Shown here: positions 13,058 to 13,552 of the stretch, piece by piece | Layout of the letters: the number at the start of each line of letters is the position of its first letter | How positions within the stretch are numbered: position 1 is the stretch's first letter | Assembly: GCA_002067555.1 (NCBI GenBank) | Contig: MVQQ01000145.1 | Location: 1 to 13,552 of the forward strand | Reading direction: 5' to 3' | DNA length: 13,552 bases | Source of the DNA: Syntrophorhabdus sp. PtaB.Bin184 | GTDB lineage: Bacteria > Desulfobacterota > Syntrophorhabdia > Syntrophorhabdales > Syntrophorhabdaceae | Made by a program: the position numbers and the translations under genes | Notes under the pieces: model-generated | Told to the model about the DNA's origin: nothing | The model's database searches: none | The model's input: only the letters and a program-made list of their open reading frames with translations

Positions 13058-13552
13058 TTCAGTCTGTCCTGCCTTCGTTTCAGCGATGCCTTGATAAAAT
13101 CCCGGAACAGCGGATGGGGGTCAAAGGGCTTCGACTTGAACTCGGGATGGAACTGGCATCCCAGGAACCAGGGATGACCCTTCATCTCCACGATCTCGAC
13201 AAGGGTGCCGTCGGGGGAGATACCCGAGACGATCATGCCGCTCTTCTCAAGGCGCTCGCGGTATTTCATGTTGAACTCGTAGCGGTGGCGGTGCCGTTCG
13301 TGGATGACGTCCTGCCCGTAGGCCTTGTGCGCGAGCGTGCCGGGTTTGAGGACGCAGGGATACGCGCCGAGGCGCATGGTGCCGCCCTTGTCGGAATACT
13401 GATCGCGTTTTTGCACCTTGTTCTCCCTGTCCGTGAACTCCTCGATGAGGTAAATGAGCGGATAGGGCGTCTTTTCGTTGAATTCGCAACTGTTGGCATC
13501 CTTGCAGTCCGCGAGGTGGCGCCCTATCTCCACGACGGCGAGCTGCATGCCA
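13042..13552 (-). CDS. pyrG: CTP synthase, C-terminal glutamine amidotransferase part (truncated by the window edge)
   Basis: This is the last 169 or so residues of CTP synthase, which aminates UTP to CTP using glutamine. The fragment begins GMQLAVVEIGRH, immediately after where the nucleophilic Cys of the G-x-C-L-G-M-Q motif would lie outside the window. It includes GGTMRLGAYPC, the substrate-contacting RHRHRYEFN segment (85-93 from the first Met) and the GCQFHPEFKSKP motif with the remaining catalytic residues His134 and Glu136. The synthetase domain is not in the window. The gene overlaps kdsA by 16 bp. CTP is the co-substrate that activates KDO as CMP-KDO, a likely reason for the conserved pyrG-kdsA linkage. 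Confidence 0.97.
   Translation of the reverse strand, partial: GMQLAVVEIGRHLADCKDANSCEFNEKTPYPLIYLIEEFTDRENKVQKRDQYSDKGGTMRLGAYPCVLKPGTLAHKAYGQDVIHERHRHRYEFNMKYRERLEKSGMIVSGISPDGTLVEIVEMKGHPWFLGCQFHPEFKSKPFDPHPLFRDFIKASLKRRQDRLKCKKK

Noticed and set aside
1..13552. Mobile elements, CRISPR arrays, tRNA or rRNA genes, phage or defence genes
   Set aside because: None seen; every sizeable minus-strand frame is a recognised core gene and the gaps are short.

Overview
The window is a dense, almost entirely one-directional (minus strand) block of conserved chromosomal genes. The order in the direction of transcription, from high to low coordinates, is pyrG (partial) - kdsA - kdsD - lptC/lptA fusion - lptB - rpoN - hpf - ptsN - hprK - rapZ - mannose-type EIIA - ptsH - ptsI - metK - ahcY - PfkB-family kinase (partial). 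The DNA is moderately GC-rich, and neighbouring genes are usually joined by short overlaps or gaps of a few bases. Lipopolysaccharide genes mark a Gram-negative diderm. The run from KDO and Lpt genes through rpoN/hpf/hprK/rapZ and a PTS phosphorelay into metK/ahcY resembles the arrangement I recall from the former Deltaproteobacteria (Desulfuromonadota/Desulfobacterota/Syntrophales-like lineages). That placement is an inference from gene content and order; no database was consulted.

Region 1 (about 9.6-13.55 kb) serves the outer membrane. CTP synthase supplies the nucleotide later used to activate KDO. KdsD and KdsA make arabinose-5-phosphate and KDO-8-phosphate. LptB and an unusual single-chain LptC-LptA protein belong to the LPS export machine. 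A kdsC phosphatase and a free-standing lptA, often found here, are absent from the window.

Region 2 (about 5.25-9.6 kb) is regulatory: sigma-54, the long ribosome hibernation factor, EIIA-Ntr, HPr kinase/phosphorylase and RapZ. The largest non-coding stretch (8082-8244) separates rpoN from hpf. It holds a good sigma-70-type promoter and, just downstream of it, a near-perfect 18-bp palindrome.

Region 3 (about 2.78-5.25 kb) holds a mannose-family EIIA, HPr (with both His15 and Ser46) and Enzyme I. No EIIB, EIIC or EIID is present, so the phosphorelay looks regulatory rather than a sugar importer.

Region 4 (1-2.73 kb) is the methyl cycle: SAM synthetase, adenosylhomocysteinase and a PfkB kinase overlapping ahcY by 4 bp, a plausible adenosine-removing enzyme. 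No tRNA, rRNA, mobile element, CRISPR array or integration scar was seen, and no stretch over 300 bp lacks a gene. The window is mainly core genome. The points most worth a second look are the LptC-LptA fusion, the hpf leader palindrome, the transporter-less PTS with HprK, the ahcY-linked kinase and the AhcY C-terminus.
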